From NCBI GenBank assembly GCA_004794785.1, contig SJOL01008653.1, positions 281,636 through 345,635 on the forward strand: 64,000 nt of DNA, in the 5' to 3' direction. Numbering within the stretch: the stretch's first letter is position 1; every line of letters starts with the position of its first letter. This DNA is from Opisthorchis felineus. Taxonomy: Eukaryota > Platyhelminthes > Trematoda > Opisthorchiida > Opisthorchiidae. The notes below the pieces were generated by a model that was not told the origin of the DNA, did no database searches, and saw nothing but the letters and a program-made list of their open reading frames with translations. Shown here piece by piece: positions 35,085 to 46,259 of the stretch. Made by a program: the position numbers and the translations under genes.

Positions 35085-37085
35085 AGCCGGTAGTACAAAT
35101 GCAGCAGTCATGGACTACCGGTCATTTTTTGCAGCGTCTACAGCCAAATGCAAAAGGATCACTGAGACTCCATCCTTGAAGGCGGACTGTATCAATAACA
35201 CCCAGTCTGTCCACGCCCATCTGCCAAATCACACGCTATAGAGGAGAATGTTGGTAGCTGGGCCCAGCTCAGCGAACAAACCAACGACCAAATCACACGC
35301 TATCCACTTCGCAGATTCCGCCATTTTGAAAGATGCATAGAGAACTGCACGCATCTCCGTAAAGTATATTTTGGTATGTGTCGCATATGATCGAGCAACC
35401 GCGTCTGGTAGTGCCGTGACCTGCTGAACAACCAAATTGCCCGTTCTCTAATTGTCTCCCTACGAATTCGTCGACGCCATCCGATACCAGCAACGCTCTT
35501 GCGACTTTGATAGTTAAGAGCTTAAAGACGCCTCAGATCGTATGTCCGCACAGGCCGTGTCTCGCAGTCATACTGCAACCCGGTGCCGGCGACCCTTGAG
35601 AACCAGTGATATCTCTTTTTGACATCGCCGGTGTCACAAATTGGCAAACGTTATTTCGGTCTTCGCGATTGGTGCACTGACTTCATCAGACACTTTCGTC
35701 ATGGTTGCTACAACTACCTAGGTGTGTAAGAGGTTCTACAACCTGCAGTGCTTCACCTTGTGTCGCAAGGGGCATGTTCGTAGGATGCACATTCTGAAGC
35801 ACGACTTTGTACTTTGCGGGTCTAAGTCATTTGCGGAAATATGGTACGGTGGTGGTCTGCTGTTCAACAGTGCCTCGACCTCGTCCGCTCACTCCAGGGT
35901 GGCATGATTTTCACCGGCAAAGATTTGAACAACGGAGTTTTGAAGGCCCTCCATCATACGCTCCACTGTTTTATGGATGACGACGTTGAACAAGAATGGA
36001 GAAATAATGGGCATCCCTACCGGACACCATTTCTTGTAGGGTAGCTTTTAGAGAGCTCTCCGGATACTCACACGTCTGGAACTATGTGAATGGAGGAACC
36101 GGGTTGTGCTCGCACACTTCTTGGGCATACATTGCTAAGGATGTATGGTTAGAAACACTTAAGACGGGCTTATGGTTGGCTCCCCCAGTTGTCCGGGAAA
36201 TTTGTGTTTTACTTGGATAGACGTAGGTTAGATAGAAACTGGTTGAAGAGTTCACCGCAGCTAGAAGGTCGACGGAACAGGGAGCTTGAGTAGAAATATA
36301 CACTCGGGCTCCATATTCACTGTCCACGCTTTTATCAATGGCCAAGTTCAGGTTGGAACTACCAGGTGGCCAACTGATTTTTTTCGAAGTATTCTGCCTC
36401 GCAATCGGAACGGCTTTCTTTACTGGATAACGCAGAGTTGTTGTGGTCGTTGATGGTTTAATTGATGAGACTATTCCGAGGAATTGTCAAGTGAATCAAG
36501 TGGAACGAACTGCGGATATTTCCAGCATTTTCACTTTATTTCTTCAACCTTTGGAACCCACTAAACGTCTCGGTCGGCTCGAGCGCTCAGTTTTGAATGG
36601 CGTCGGATGTTGCCTCGAGTCGAGTTGTGGTTGCGACCAAAAGGAATCTGTCGCCGGGCCTCGAGCAAAGCCACAGCCCAATCAGAGATTCAGTTCTTGG
36701 AAGAAGTTGGTTGGGTTGTACTGCAGGTGGAACTCCCGTCCGTCATCATGTACAACTTTGGATGTCTCGCTCCAGTGATGGTTGATGTCCTATATCGAAC
36801 CAGCAAGCAGGCGTTGGAGAAGTCGGTTGTGATGGACTTTTTTTATTTCCAGGTTCATGGGCTTCTCGGTGGCCAAATGGTGTGTGGGGTTGCGTAGACC
36901 TTAGAAACGCAATGAAGAACAGCGACGGACTGGTGGATGATCGCATGATCCGGGTCCATGCAGGTATCCAATAGACAGTGATCGATCCTCGCCACCGTTA
37001 ACTGATAGCAATGTGGTATGCTTATGTTCGGTGCTGATTCCTTGATGGGAACTATGTGATCAATGAATTTCCGCTGTTCCATAAA
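35085..37085 (-). mobile_element. LINE family A, long rearranged copy
   Basis: On the minus strand this follows the 6420-8865 copy from the C-terminus back to the endonuclease. The + strand blocks CTACGAATTCGTCGACGCCA and AAGACGCCTCAGATCGTATG parallel the 6.9-7.0 kb part of the first copy. GACTTCATCAGACACTTTCG, ACATTCTGAAGCACGACTTT and GAACAAGAATGGAGAAATAA parallel 7.15-7.5 kb. GAATCTGTCGCCGGGCCTCG parallels 8.08-8.1 kb, and V-A-R-I-D-H with D-P-D-H-A-I marks the endonuclease end (36.93-37.0 kb). Differences from the first copy: motif A (F-L-D-F-K) is deleted near 36.16 kb, with roughly 240 bp missing. About 300 bp of unrelated DNA is inserted near 36.26-36.57 kb, and a 48-bp insertion lies at 35240-35287. 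Long dead. Confidence 0.8.
35224..35303. repeat. 48-bp insertion flanked by 16-bp direct repeats inside LINE
   Basis: CCAAATCACACGCTAT occurs at 35224-35239 and again at 35288-35303. The first copy of the LINE has only one such site (near 6720), so the 48 bp between them (35240-35287) plus one repeat were added after the LINE inserted. It resembles a target-site duplication around a tiny insert, or a templated repair insertion. Confidence 0.7.
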
Positions 37086-37760
37086 TTGCTTGATGATCAT
37101 CATTGGCAGCATATTATCGGTGTTCAGCACTTACACTTCCTTGCCGTACAAACATAGTTCGTTAGAGAACCTTATTGTAAAGAAAAAAAGTGGATGGGAA
37201 AAGGACTTAGTGCTAGCCCACCACTATCGTCCCGACGTGAGTACATCTCCAGGCACTCCAGATAGAGACTAACAACAGCAGCGGCATTGACATCGATTAG
37301 CAACCATATTCTGTGGCGTCTTCAGCCATAAACAAAGGGTGGTCACGCGGACCCCATCCTGCAAGGCGAGTCTCACCGATAGCACCCAGAGTTTCCGTAA
37401 TCTCTTTCCTATCCCTCTGGCAGGTCAAAGTTTGATTACCATCGCTTCGCCAATGCAGAGAAATGATCCGTGGGCACACACGTCTGCAGCAGGTAATCCC
37501 TGTTTTCCGTGCTTGTCGTGTCAAGTCTAAGACGACCACGTTTTCTGCGCCTCAGCAGCACTAAGTGGGCTTTCATATCACCAGGAACACAACGATATTT
37601 CAAGCTTTAGCCTGTTGTAAAGCAACCCTTAAAGAGTCCTAGAATCCATCTTTCACAGCTTCGAGACGTAAGCAGATGCAATAAACAGAGAACAATGAAC
37701 CTCCTGTTCTCGAAATTCTCTCACAGAATTTACCAAACGAACCTGGCGGAGGCGACTGTC
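37086..37760 (-). mobile_element. LINE family A with large internal deletion
   Basis: The 3' tail lies at 37090-37150 (CATCATTGGCAGCATATTAT then GCCGTACAAACATAG). C-terminal coding follows: on the minus strand ITETLGAIGETRLAGWGPRD, then the D-A-T-E-Y step. Almost directly upstream in element order comes endonuclease sequence: G-R-L-R-L-D-T, with the D-H-F-S-A-L block near 37.47 kb, and then endonuclease strands out to about 37.75 kb. The whole reverse transcriptase domain is absent. The copy therefore joins endonuclease to C-terminus by an internal deletion of roughly 1.5 kb relative to the 6420-8865 copy. Confidence 0.65.
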
Positions 37761-38039
37761 AGCGGGTGATCTTGTAAGTCAAGCTTGAGTGAAAGCCTCA
37801 AGGTGGGGTACGTCAAATAAGCTTCCTTCGGTTGGGGCAACCTGGAAGTATCATCCGCCATTGTAGCTCTTCTTTCACCGGCCATCTCCCCCAACCCCTC
37901 CCCACCCATCGAATGATGCAGTGCGACCAACCCATCTGCTAGTCCCCTAGTCATTGTTCCGTGTCTAAATAGAAATAAAAATAAACCAAAACAATCACTT
38001 ACTAACCTTAAAAGTTCTGATCAGCGTAACCAGGTCACT

Positions 38040-39290
38040 CAAACACCGGATAAACGAGAGCTTGAAGAATGACAGAGAACGCTGGTGGATAACGAAGACT
38101 CAGGAGATTGAGAAGGCTTTCGCTTCAGGCAACAGCCGCGCTCTATTTCAGGTGATTCGATCAACCGCTCTAAAGAAGGCAGGTGTCAGTGAAACAATAT
38201 GCGAAAAAGACGAAACAGCAATTCACCCCCTCAATCGTCGTCTTGAGCGTTGGACTAATGACTTCAAAGAACAGTTCAGCTAGTCTCCTTCAACAAAACC
38301 GCTGGAAGAACCCAGTGGGCCTGAATGGAACATCGACACCAGCCCACCATCAAAGAAGGTGGCGAGGTTCTGATGAACAGGTCTACATCCATACTGCGGA
38401 AGATTTGGAACGAAAACAGAATACCAGCCGAATGCGGCTCGTCGATCGTCATCCCAGTTTTCAAAAAGGACGCAATAAAGTCATGTGAAAACCATCGTGG
38501 TATCAGCCTGGTATCCGTCGCATCTAAAGTGCTCTTTGGCAGTTTTTTTGCCTACGTTGATCGATTATCGGGTGAGACAGATTCGTGAAAATCAAGCTGA
38601 ATTGGACTCTGGCCGAGGGTGTATCGAGCATATCTTTACCTTGAGACAAATTCCTGAACAGCGCCACTCGTTCATTGGTCATTTTTCTTGATCTGAAAGC
38701 TGCTCTTGATTCTGTCGATCGTGAGAAACTTTGGCAGTGTTTGGTGATCAAATGTGTCCCTTCCAAATTTATAGCCCTTATGAGGGCACTGTATGCGACC
38801 TCCTGTGGGTGCGTACGACTGTACAGCAAGCTTTCGCCTGTGCTCACCCGTTCAGTGGTGTAAGACAAGGCTGTCCTTTCTCACCTCTCCTCTTCAACTT
38901 TGTTACTGGTGTGCTGCCTGAAATTTCTCTGCCTGCGCGGGAGTCGAAATGCTCCCGGGACGTTCCCTCATAGACATTGAGTATGCGGACGATATCACTC
39001 TTCTTGTTTGAGATCCTTCAAAAATGTAAACCATTTTGAATAACCTCTAACTCTGACACATGATTTGGCATGCGCTTCACACCTGCAAGTAGTAAAGTGC
39101 TGCTACAAGACTGGGTTGGATCAAACCCACACCTCATGCTTGCAGGCGAGCCAATCGAGCTGGTAGATAATTTTGTTCGCCTGAGCAGCTCTGGACTGGC
39201 TGGAGATGAGGTTATTTCTCAAATCGGATAAACCTGGGCAGCTTTTGCCAACCTCAGACACACATGGCGCCGGCCTGACCTGATGAATGT
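38040..39290 (+). mobile_element. RTE-like LINE (family B), second copy, truncated
   Basis: The + strand frame opens with LKNDRERWWITKTQEIEKAF and S-R-A-L-F-Q-V-I-R (the linker before RT). It continues to N-R-I-P-A-E-C-G-S-S-I-V-I-P-V-F-K-K-D and N-H-R-G-I-S-L-V, then VIFLDLKAALDSVDREKLWQ (motif A), SGVRQGCPFSPLLFNF and E-Y-A-D-D-I-T-L-L (YADD, 38982-38993). Damaged R-F-T-x-x-S and D-W thumb sequences follow, up to T-H-M-A-P near 39275. It contains several frameshifts and stops. As in the 27770 copy, the C-terminal third and 3' tail are missing. It extends further 5' than that copy, reaching the endonuclease-RT linker. Confidence 0.88.
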
Positions 39291-39850
39291 TCGGTGTATG
39301 CAGATCGCCTTTCTTAGGTGACCAAACTGGATTTAACCCACTCCCAAATGGCTTAAACGGGCTGATCCCCATTATTTTTGCTTCCGTTGCCAGACGTCAC
39401 AAACCAGTTTGGACCCGTTTTGCTGTTTCACTTTTACTCCGAATCGCAAACCTCATAACCACATGTTTTCTCTATTTCTCTCTTCTAGGTGGTCGTGTTG
39501 GATCTCCGGAAGTAGTTGCTTGCTTACATCGGTTCCTTCGCACATTGATTAACCAACGTGCACCGTCATTCTGCGAGGTCTGCTCCCCACACCATAAACT
39601 TCGTCCTCGTCGGAGAAGGCTTGGATTCACTAGATCATGATAATTACTCTTCAACCCTGGTTCTTTCAATCGTATCCCGTAAAGCCGTGCAGCGTGAAAG
39701 TCTCTTGTATAATCTAGTGATATGTAAATCGCCCTTATAAGATCGTATTCACAAGCAGACCCAGTTTCCTTGTATCTATACGGAATCTGTTCACAGGACC
39801 GTTTTCGTTGTGACAAATTTTCTCGCTGCTGACAATCATTAGTATTCTGC
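39290..39850. other. Unidentified stretch after LINE B
   Basis: A 117-codon + strand open frame (39287-39640) overlaps a 114-codon minus one; neither has a domain I recognise. The stretch GTCTGCTCCCCACACCATAA looks repeat-like but has no second copy I could find in the window. Confidence 0.4.
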
Positions 39851-41245
39851 TTATCTGTTACATTGTCGACGTCCCACCAGCTACCCTGCTGGCCTTTTCT
39901 GCCCGCATTAATCCTCTCCTTGGGTCACTCTCTCCTCATTCCCTCATCACGGTCTTTTGAGCATTCTTCCTTGTCATGCTCAGGTTCTTCATCACCAGAT
40001 TGTCCCTCACTGCTCGCACAGACACTACAGGCAGCACGCATCACCGTTTGATCTCTTCTCGTGACTGGTCACCTCTTTTTCCTTAGTGTACACACGAGTG
40101 ACAGACCGACACCAACCGTGTGTGTATAGCATTCCACTAAGCTATCCAAACCGTGAGATTACGTCCTGTCTTGTAGGCCCTTCTCTCCTCGACGGGCCAA
40201 CGGCCGAATATCCGGTGATCATCACAACCCCAGTGCCTGTCGATTGATTTTTTGGCTATTTTGTTCCCTTCCAAGACCTCTAGTTTATCCCTGTGTATTC
40301 TCTCTCCATCGTTTTTTACGTTTCATACGGTTGAATCTCAGTCGTGAGATCATGTGACGTGTGGACTATCTTTCAGTGTTCGTTGGTTGTAGTGCACATC
40401 ATTTTTTCAACACCGCTTCATCTGTTTGGAAAACGCCATCCCGCAACTCCCTGCCGAGTTCGTCAAGCTACTGTTGACGTCTCTCTCCTTGTCCCGGCGA
40501 TTTCGTGCACCTATTATCTTTCTGTCTTTATCTTTTGTGACCACATTGTATCCGTTGCCAACACGTTCACGTAGACCGCTTTACAACTCTCCTTGTTCCT
40601 CGTCTTTTTTCCAGAAACATAAGAAACTGCTCACCATCACCGTTAGGGATTGTGTCAATTATCGCTAGAATTTCAATCATGCTTACTCTCCTGCTTTTAT
40701 TAGGTGTGTGAATCCTGTTCTGTTTCTTCCTTTTCGGAGATGGTTTCTGTAACGATACTTGTCCTGTACATGGGAGATTAATCGTTTTGCTGTTGTTAAC
40801 GTTGGACTGCTTAGGTTTAACTTTCCTTGCCATTAATCACTTTTTCCTTACTCCTCCCCTTTCTGCCCTCATCGGCGTTTGCATTTCTGTCGCATCTGGT
40901 TGGGGATCTTAGTATCTACCCGTCCATTTTCCCACGATCTTGTAAAAAATTTCTTTTACCCATCCCCGGTTGTTTAGCTTAGATCTCTTCTCTGGTCTCG
41001 TCGTTCGTTCAATCTCTGCGTCGCCCCTCGTCCAATCATTTCTTGACTCACAGTTCCCGATCTTGTGTGGCAAGAATGGTTGTTGTTTAGATATTCTTTT
41101 GTACTCTACTATCCCTCCTCCTTACTGCCACATTTCCTGATGTCAAATTCTTCCGTTGCACCAGATACGTAGTGAGGGGTTTCATTGCTCTTACAGACCT
41201 CCCTTTGGACTCCAAACGGCTTCCCATTGTACATTTACCCATTTT
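39850..41245 (-). other. Strongly strand-asymmetric (pyrimidine-rich + strand) block with basic minus-strand ORFs
   Basis: For about 1.4 kb the + strand is visibly C/T-rich, so the minus strand is purine-rich. On the minus strand an 88-codon frame (40833-40567) is strongly basic, with K-P-S-P-K-R-K-K, N-K-S-R-R-V and E-K-R-R-G-T-R-R. A second short frame starting near 41240 (M-G-K-C-T-M-G-S-R-L) is also K/R-rich. The asymmetry stops on both sides. An old element read on the minus strand (for example an ORF1 or gag-like region) would explain it, but I recognise no family motif, so this is description only. Confidence 0.35.
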
Positions 41246-44195
41246 GCGTCAGCGGCTGAATGTAATTATTTGCGATTGAGTTTTATGAATTAAAACCGTC
41301 CAATTTGACTCCACGACTGTTTCACGGTCAGTTTTTTCTTCCCCAGTGAGCCAATCGAGAAACGATGAAACGCCCTGCTTCCTCATGAGTAACATGGGTT
41401 GATGGCAAAGGCACTGTGTTCCGTACACGAGGCGTGACAACCTATGCTGATAAAAAACGCAGTATAACCCTTTCACAAGTAATCGGGCCATATTGATTGT
41501 TGCTTAAGCCTAATCAGCTCAGCTTTCACAAGATTAAGTGTTTGGTACGCGTGCTCTGCAGGCCCCGTTGTATGCTGTGCACTTTAATGTCCAGTCTCGT
41601 CTTATCAACACTTGAAATACTCCATCTAAGAAACTTTCATTGGCCAGGTGTTTACTCTAGGCAGGGTCGACTACTAAGAGTATAGACTCAGGTGCTGATG
41701 TCGCCAAGCAAAAGGTAGGGTCCGTAGATGGGATTCAAATCCTCGACCCCTGGCTTCGGGCCCCAATCTCGCCCCAAGGACTGTCTATAATATGCGCACT
41801 TTGGTTTATAAAAACGATCTCCCACACCCACCTTTTTTACACTATCCTAGTGATCGATAACTTTATCCTGCGTTCCCTTCAAGTAGCCGTTAATACTGCG
41901 ATGTACTCGCCCAAGTTAAACTATCAGTCAAACCAAGTTGAGCCATCAAGGTTTCGATGGTTTAACATCAATAGTAATGAAATAAGCTATTTAACTAAAG
42001 ATTCGAGTAGCAAATCTTGATCGATTTTGAGAATTGTCCCTTCGACAGAGTCGTGTGGACAGTAATGTAATAGTAAGTGGGAATCCAATTTACCCCCAGC
42101 GCTGAAAGGTCTACTGAACACTGCGTGGGGGCACTGCACCCTTTGGCTATCTCGTGACTTGCGGTTTCTTCAGGTGACGAACTAATCGGACTCAACTCAA
42201 CTTTGGTCATCAACTGTACTGGCTGTTTGTGAATCCTACTTGGAGAAAGCAACTGAACATGTGTGCTCTGTGTGAGCAGGTCAGGTCCGCGTATTCTAGA
42301 ATGAGTGACTTCTGTGTATTGGTTTTAAATCGGCAGCTGGGGGTCACGTCATCCATCCGACTTGCTACGGGCTTGATTCTCGCCAATGAACACGGTTACA
42401 AGTTCGTGCCAGCTAAATACAGCACATATTTGAGAAAGTAGCTCCCCACCATTTGTAAGATGCGGAATTACTCCTACTGTTTGGTGGAATTGAACGTTCG
42501 CCTCACCCGCCATACTAAGAAATTTCGAGCATTTTGCTGAGAGCAGATCTGGTCAGCTCCAGATAAAGGACGTCTTCTTCAGCCCTATAAGCATTGTCGG
42601 TTGAGATGACGATCCTCTACGTCTGCAACTCTGAGATCTGGGAACTAAACCGCTGCATCAAATAGCACAATGGTACAGTGTGAAAAGTTTTGATTGACCT
42701 ACTGAATTCCCGATGCGTGCTTTGAGTTTGCGGAGCTCCCTTTGTCTAGCAAATCTCCCTGTATTAAGTCATCTTGAATAGGACCGTATGGCTATGCCCG
42801 TCAGTGCAATGCGAAAAGGTTTTCTTTATAACTTAATCGGCTGCCCCACAGTTTTGGGGGCCGGTGTTTGCACTGTCAATGTTCACAGTTTCTCACTGGG
42901 AAGTTGCGTCAGACTCGTTTTCAGTATAGTCCACTCAAACTTGAGAGCCATCAGTTGTTCATAGAATGGAAAAAGGGCATTCACAGTTTGGTAATCATCA
43001 CTTGGATAAAATGGAAGTTCAACATTGTATTCAGAAAAACAATTAATGTTATTTGCCGGCAGTTTTAAAGAGAGCCTTATTCAGTGCAAAAAACTCCGTT
43101 TACCTAACTATCTATCCAATTTGGTTGCATATTAAGAGTTCTAATTGGGGAGAGTTGGGCGGTGTGGATCGTCATTAAGTAAAAGGGAAGACAGCATAGT
43201 CCGGACAATCCTACCGTTTCGATTTTGACCTTTGATCGGCCATTCAAGTAGCCAGGTATACAAGCTAACCCGTGCAAGCATCGCTTATTGTTAATTCACA
43301 TTTCCATCCCTTCATTATGAATTCTGCAGAAACAAATTTTGCCGACAAGTTTTGTAGTCACGAATCTTGTTTTTTTGCATATGTGTCAATCATTTGGCAA
43401 TAGTCAAAGTGTCGATTTAATTGATCCATGTACAAATTGTGTTCACATCCACCGTCGTTGCAGCCATCCAACTGGTATTGAGGACGCAACCGCATTCACT
43501 CCCACTGCTGTTCAGTGTCAGCAAACTGCTAAAAATTAGAGCAAATGTAAACGCTTATTGTGATATTTCACCAACCTACTTGGCTTCGCTCATGTACCGC
43601 ATGCACCCTGAATGTTGATATACAAACCAACGTAGAAGACAGACTTTGGCAACTCGGTTGTTTGTAGCAGGCTAGCTTCGAGCTCCTCCCGTGTTCCATT
43701 TCCGCCGTTCTTACTGACACCGTTGTATGTCATTGATGATGAGTAATTTCAAGGCAGACGAGTAGTTACTGAAGGGGCATCACGAGTAATTTATAAACAC
43801 ATTGTATCTTGGTGGGACCATTCATCTGTCCACCGACCCACTCTCTTGTCTTTGATCTTAAGGGCTGCCTGGTGCTCTCTACAACATTCTCCCGACTGGT
43901 AGGTTGAATCAGCGTTTATGAGCAAACACCTATTCGTGCTGAACGGTGAACATGTGACTACGCATACCAATCCAGCAGAAAGTTCTGAATAAGGTCCACG
44001 TGACATCAATTTTATGTCACCCGTCTTGCAGCAGGAACGTTTCTGAAAGGATAAGGGATTCACCGTTGGTGACTTGACTGAGTTTTCAACACGCCATACG
44101 CAACGACCAGATCCCCTCGTACGTGAATAAGGGCAAACGAATTTCCGCGTGCACATTTTTCGTTTCAACTCACTCTAGTGGAGCGGCCACTAGCG
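41245..44195. other. Unidentified non-coding stretch
   Basis: No exon, LINE, RNA gene or clear repeat was recognised. Around 41720-41745 there is an isolated box B-like GATTCAAATCC without a convincing box A. The final TBL1XR1 exon was looked for here and not seen. Confidence 0.5.
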
Positions 44196-44211
44196 CATGC
44201 CACACTCCTAC

Positions 44212-44490
44212 CCGTGGGCACTGGGCTTCGCCTAATAAACACTACACTTCTCCCAAACGTCAGCTGATCGGCGCGATAATCCAGAATCGGGATGTTGGCT
44301 GGTCACCAGGGCCCGCGTGTCTGAGCTTGAGACCGCACCAGTGCCTCACCTCAATTGGGACACGGAGCCGCTTTACAATACTGGCGATAGTTGAGTGCAG
44401 AAACAGCGTGAGTCCCCATCATACCCCTGTCCGGTGACCGTAACGCATCTCACGTCCGTTCAGACCATATTGGAAAAGTCAGGTTAGCCG
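44212..44490 (+). repeat. Dispersed repeat R3, forward copy
   Basis: GTGGGCACTGGGCTTCG, CTAATAAACACTACACTTCT, GTCAGCTGATCGGCGCGATA and AGAATCGGGATG, then TGTCTGAGCTTGAGACCGCA, match the reverse complement of 46258-46125. A weaker match (AAAAGTCAGGTTAGCC near 44.47 kb) extends toward 45985. It forms an inverted pair about 1.5 kb apart. No transposase or RT motif seen. Confidence 0.65.
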
Positions 44491-45319
44491 ACAAACTCGG
44501 TGCTGCACGGTGGCCCAAAGCTAGCTATGCTCTTCGAACAGCTGGCGGTAGACAAGACATGAAGCCTTAGTGGTTTTCAGTCGCGGTCGCAGTGTTAATT
44601 AAGCCACGACATCATAGACGCAACTCCCGCTGGTTTCCTGTCCCTGAGTTGAGGAATCCGCATCAGTTGCCTGTGGCAAGAAATTCGTGAGATGGCTGGA
44701 TGCGACCCTTATAACCGATATTCTGCTGGTTCGTCAGGCATTCGAAAATGAGAAAGAATGGGAGAACAGTGCAGCAGCACATGGCTTGAAATGGCTGACA
44801 ATCGATTATCGGGTGAAAATTTAGGAGACTAGAGCTGAGCCCGCAGGATGGCACATAGTTGGAAATCGTTATCTGAACGTCCCAGAAATAGGGGAGATTG
44901 TCGGTTGAATCGAAAGCGATTCAACGGTGACACTCTCCACGTTGCGTCTGTGACTCGCCGTTGGATTTAGCAGAGACGTGAGTTTGACAACACTAGCCAA
45001 GTACCTCGATGGATGCTCGCTCACATCGAATGAATTACATCCTCATAATGGCTAATAAGCACATGAGAAAGATGCTTTGGGAGGTATGCATTTAGTGGCC
45101 GAGGATAGACCGGTCGTTTGGGTCGACGAAAGAAATTCTGACTTGTTTTGCCTCCGAATGGGTTATGTTCACAGGGTATCAGTGGACCGGTCGTTATTTG
45201 CGATAATGCTCCATGCCATTCGCGCCTGGAGGAAATCTTCACATAGAAAGATTTTAGGTCTGCGACACTGGTGCGTCTAGGAACCTGTTTCCGGTCTCCC
45301 AATCCGGTTAAAGGAAAGT

Positions 45320-45395
45320 GTTAGCGAAATACACCTATTTGCATACCAATTTGGTTTTGATGGAAGACTCACCTGGAACCAAGCTGAATCTCTCG
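45320..45395 (+). repeat. Short dispersed repeat R2, copy 2
   Basis: Parallels 34876-34935 (TTAGCGAAAT, ACCAATTTGGTTTTG, GACTCACCTGGA). In this copy the + strand reads F-A-Y-Q-F-G-F-D-G-R-L-T-W for some way, which faintly resembles the RT entry of a CR1-like LINE, but no catalytic motif follows. Confidence 0.45.
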
Positions 45396-45984
45396 TTTAT
45401 AATGTTTTTAAGCAACTGAATATGCTGCACCAGGCCGTCCCATGTTTCAGTTGGTACCATATTCGATATATCACGACACATTATATAGACGTAACACACT
45501 ACTCATAAGGTCGCTGGAACCTCTTCGGCAGCCCAAGATCGGTTTCACCCTTTTGGTATTCATTGTAGGCATATGGGATATATTGAAGTCACCTACCAAG
45601 AATCATATACCACAGATTTATCAAAGGAAACTCCAAGGATATCTGATCTGACAGCCTCATCCAAAGGGCAGCTGTTAAGTTTTCATTGTCAGTAAGCACA
45701 AGATCTGATGCGACGCCCTTCTAAGTCAGTGGACCCGTGAGGCTGATCTTATACTTTCGGGTTGCCGCAGTCGACCTAGCCCCTCGTCTCACGGAGTGTG
45801 GTCAACTTCAACCACAGTACATCTACGGATTTTTTATAGCAGACCGTCAGGTGAGAGAATAGATTATTTTCTGCTTTCCTCTTTTGTATAGAGTCTTCCC
45901 TCCAGACTGTTGGGCTTATACACGTATGCAGGCTTCTTTCGCTGTGCAGTGCCATTTGGAATTTCTTATCCTAGTGCTAGCTGT

Positions 45985-46258
45985 TCAGGGGGCACAGGTA
46001 GCTCCGGTCACATTGCTGGTTCTATGCTTCGGCAAGCTTATGGATTAGCCTGACTTTTTCAGCATAGGATTGACAACCATGAGACGGTGTAGTAATGGTG
46101 GTTTATGCTGAATTCAAACTCGTCCACCTCTGGTGCACTCTCAAACTCAAACACTCAGGCCACAGCAATCATTCCATGTCCTGATTCTGGGCCATCGCGC
46201 CGATCAGCTGAAGTCCTGCCGAAGCGTAATACCTATTGGTCGAAACCCAATGCCCACT
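45985..46258 (-). repeat. Dispersed repeat R3, inverted copy
   Basis: Reverse complement begins AGTGGGCATTGGGTTTCG, ACCAATAGGTATTACGCTTC and TTCAGCTGATCGGCGCGATG, then GTTTGAGTTTGAGAGTGCAC, aligning with 44212-44345. Weak similarity continues to TGCTGAAAAAGTCAGGCTAA. Both copies lack coding motifs. Confidence 0.65.
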
Positions 46259-46259
46259 G

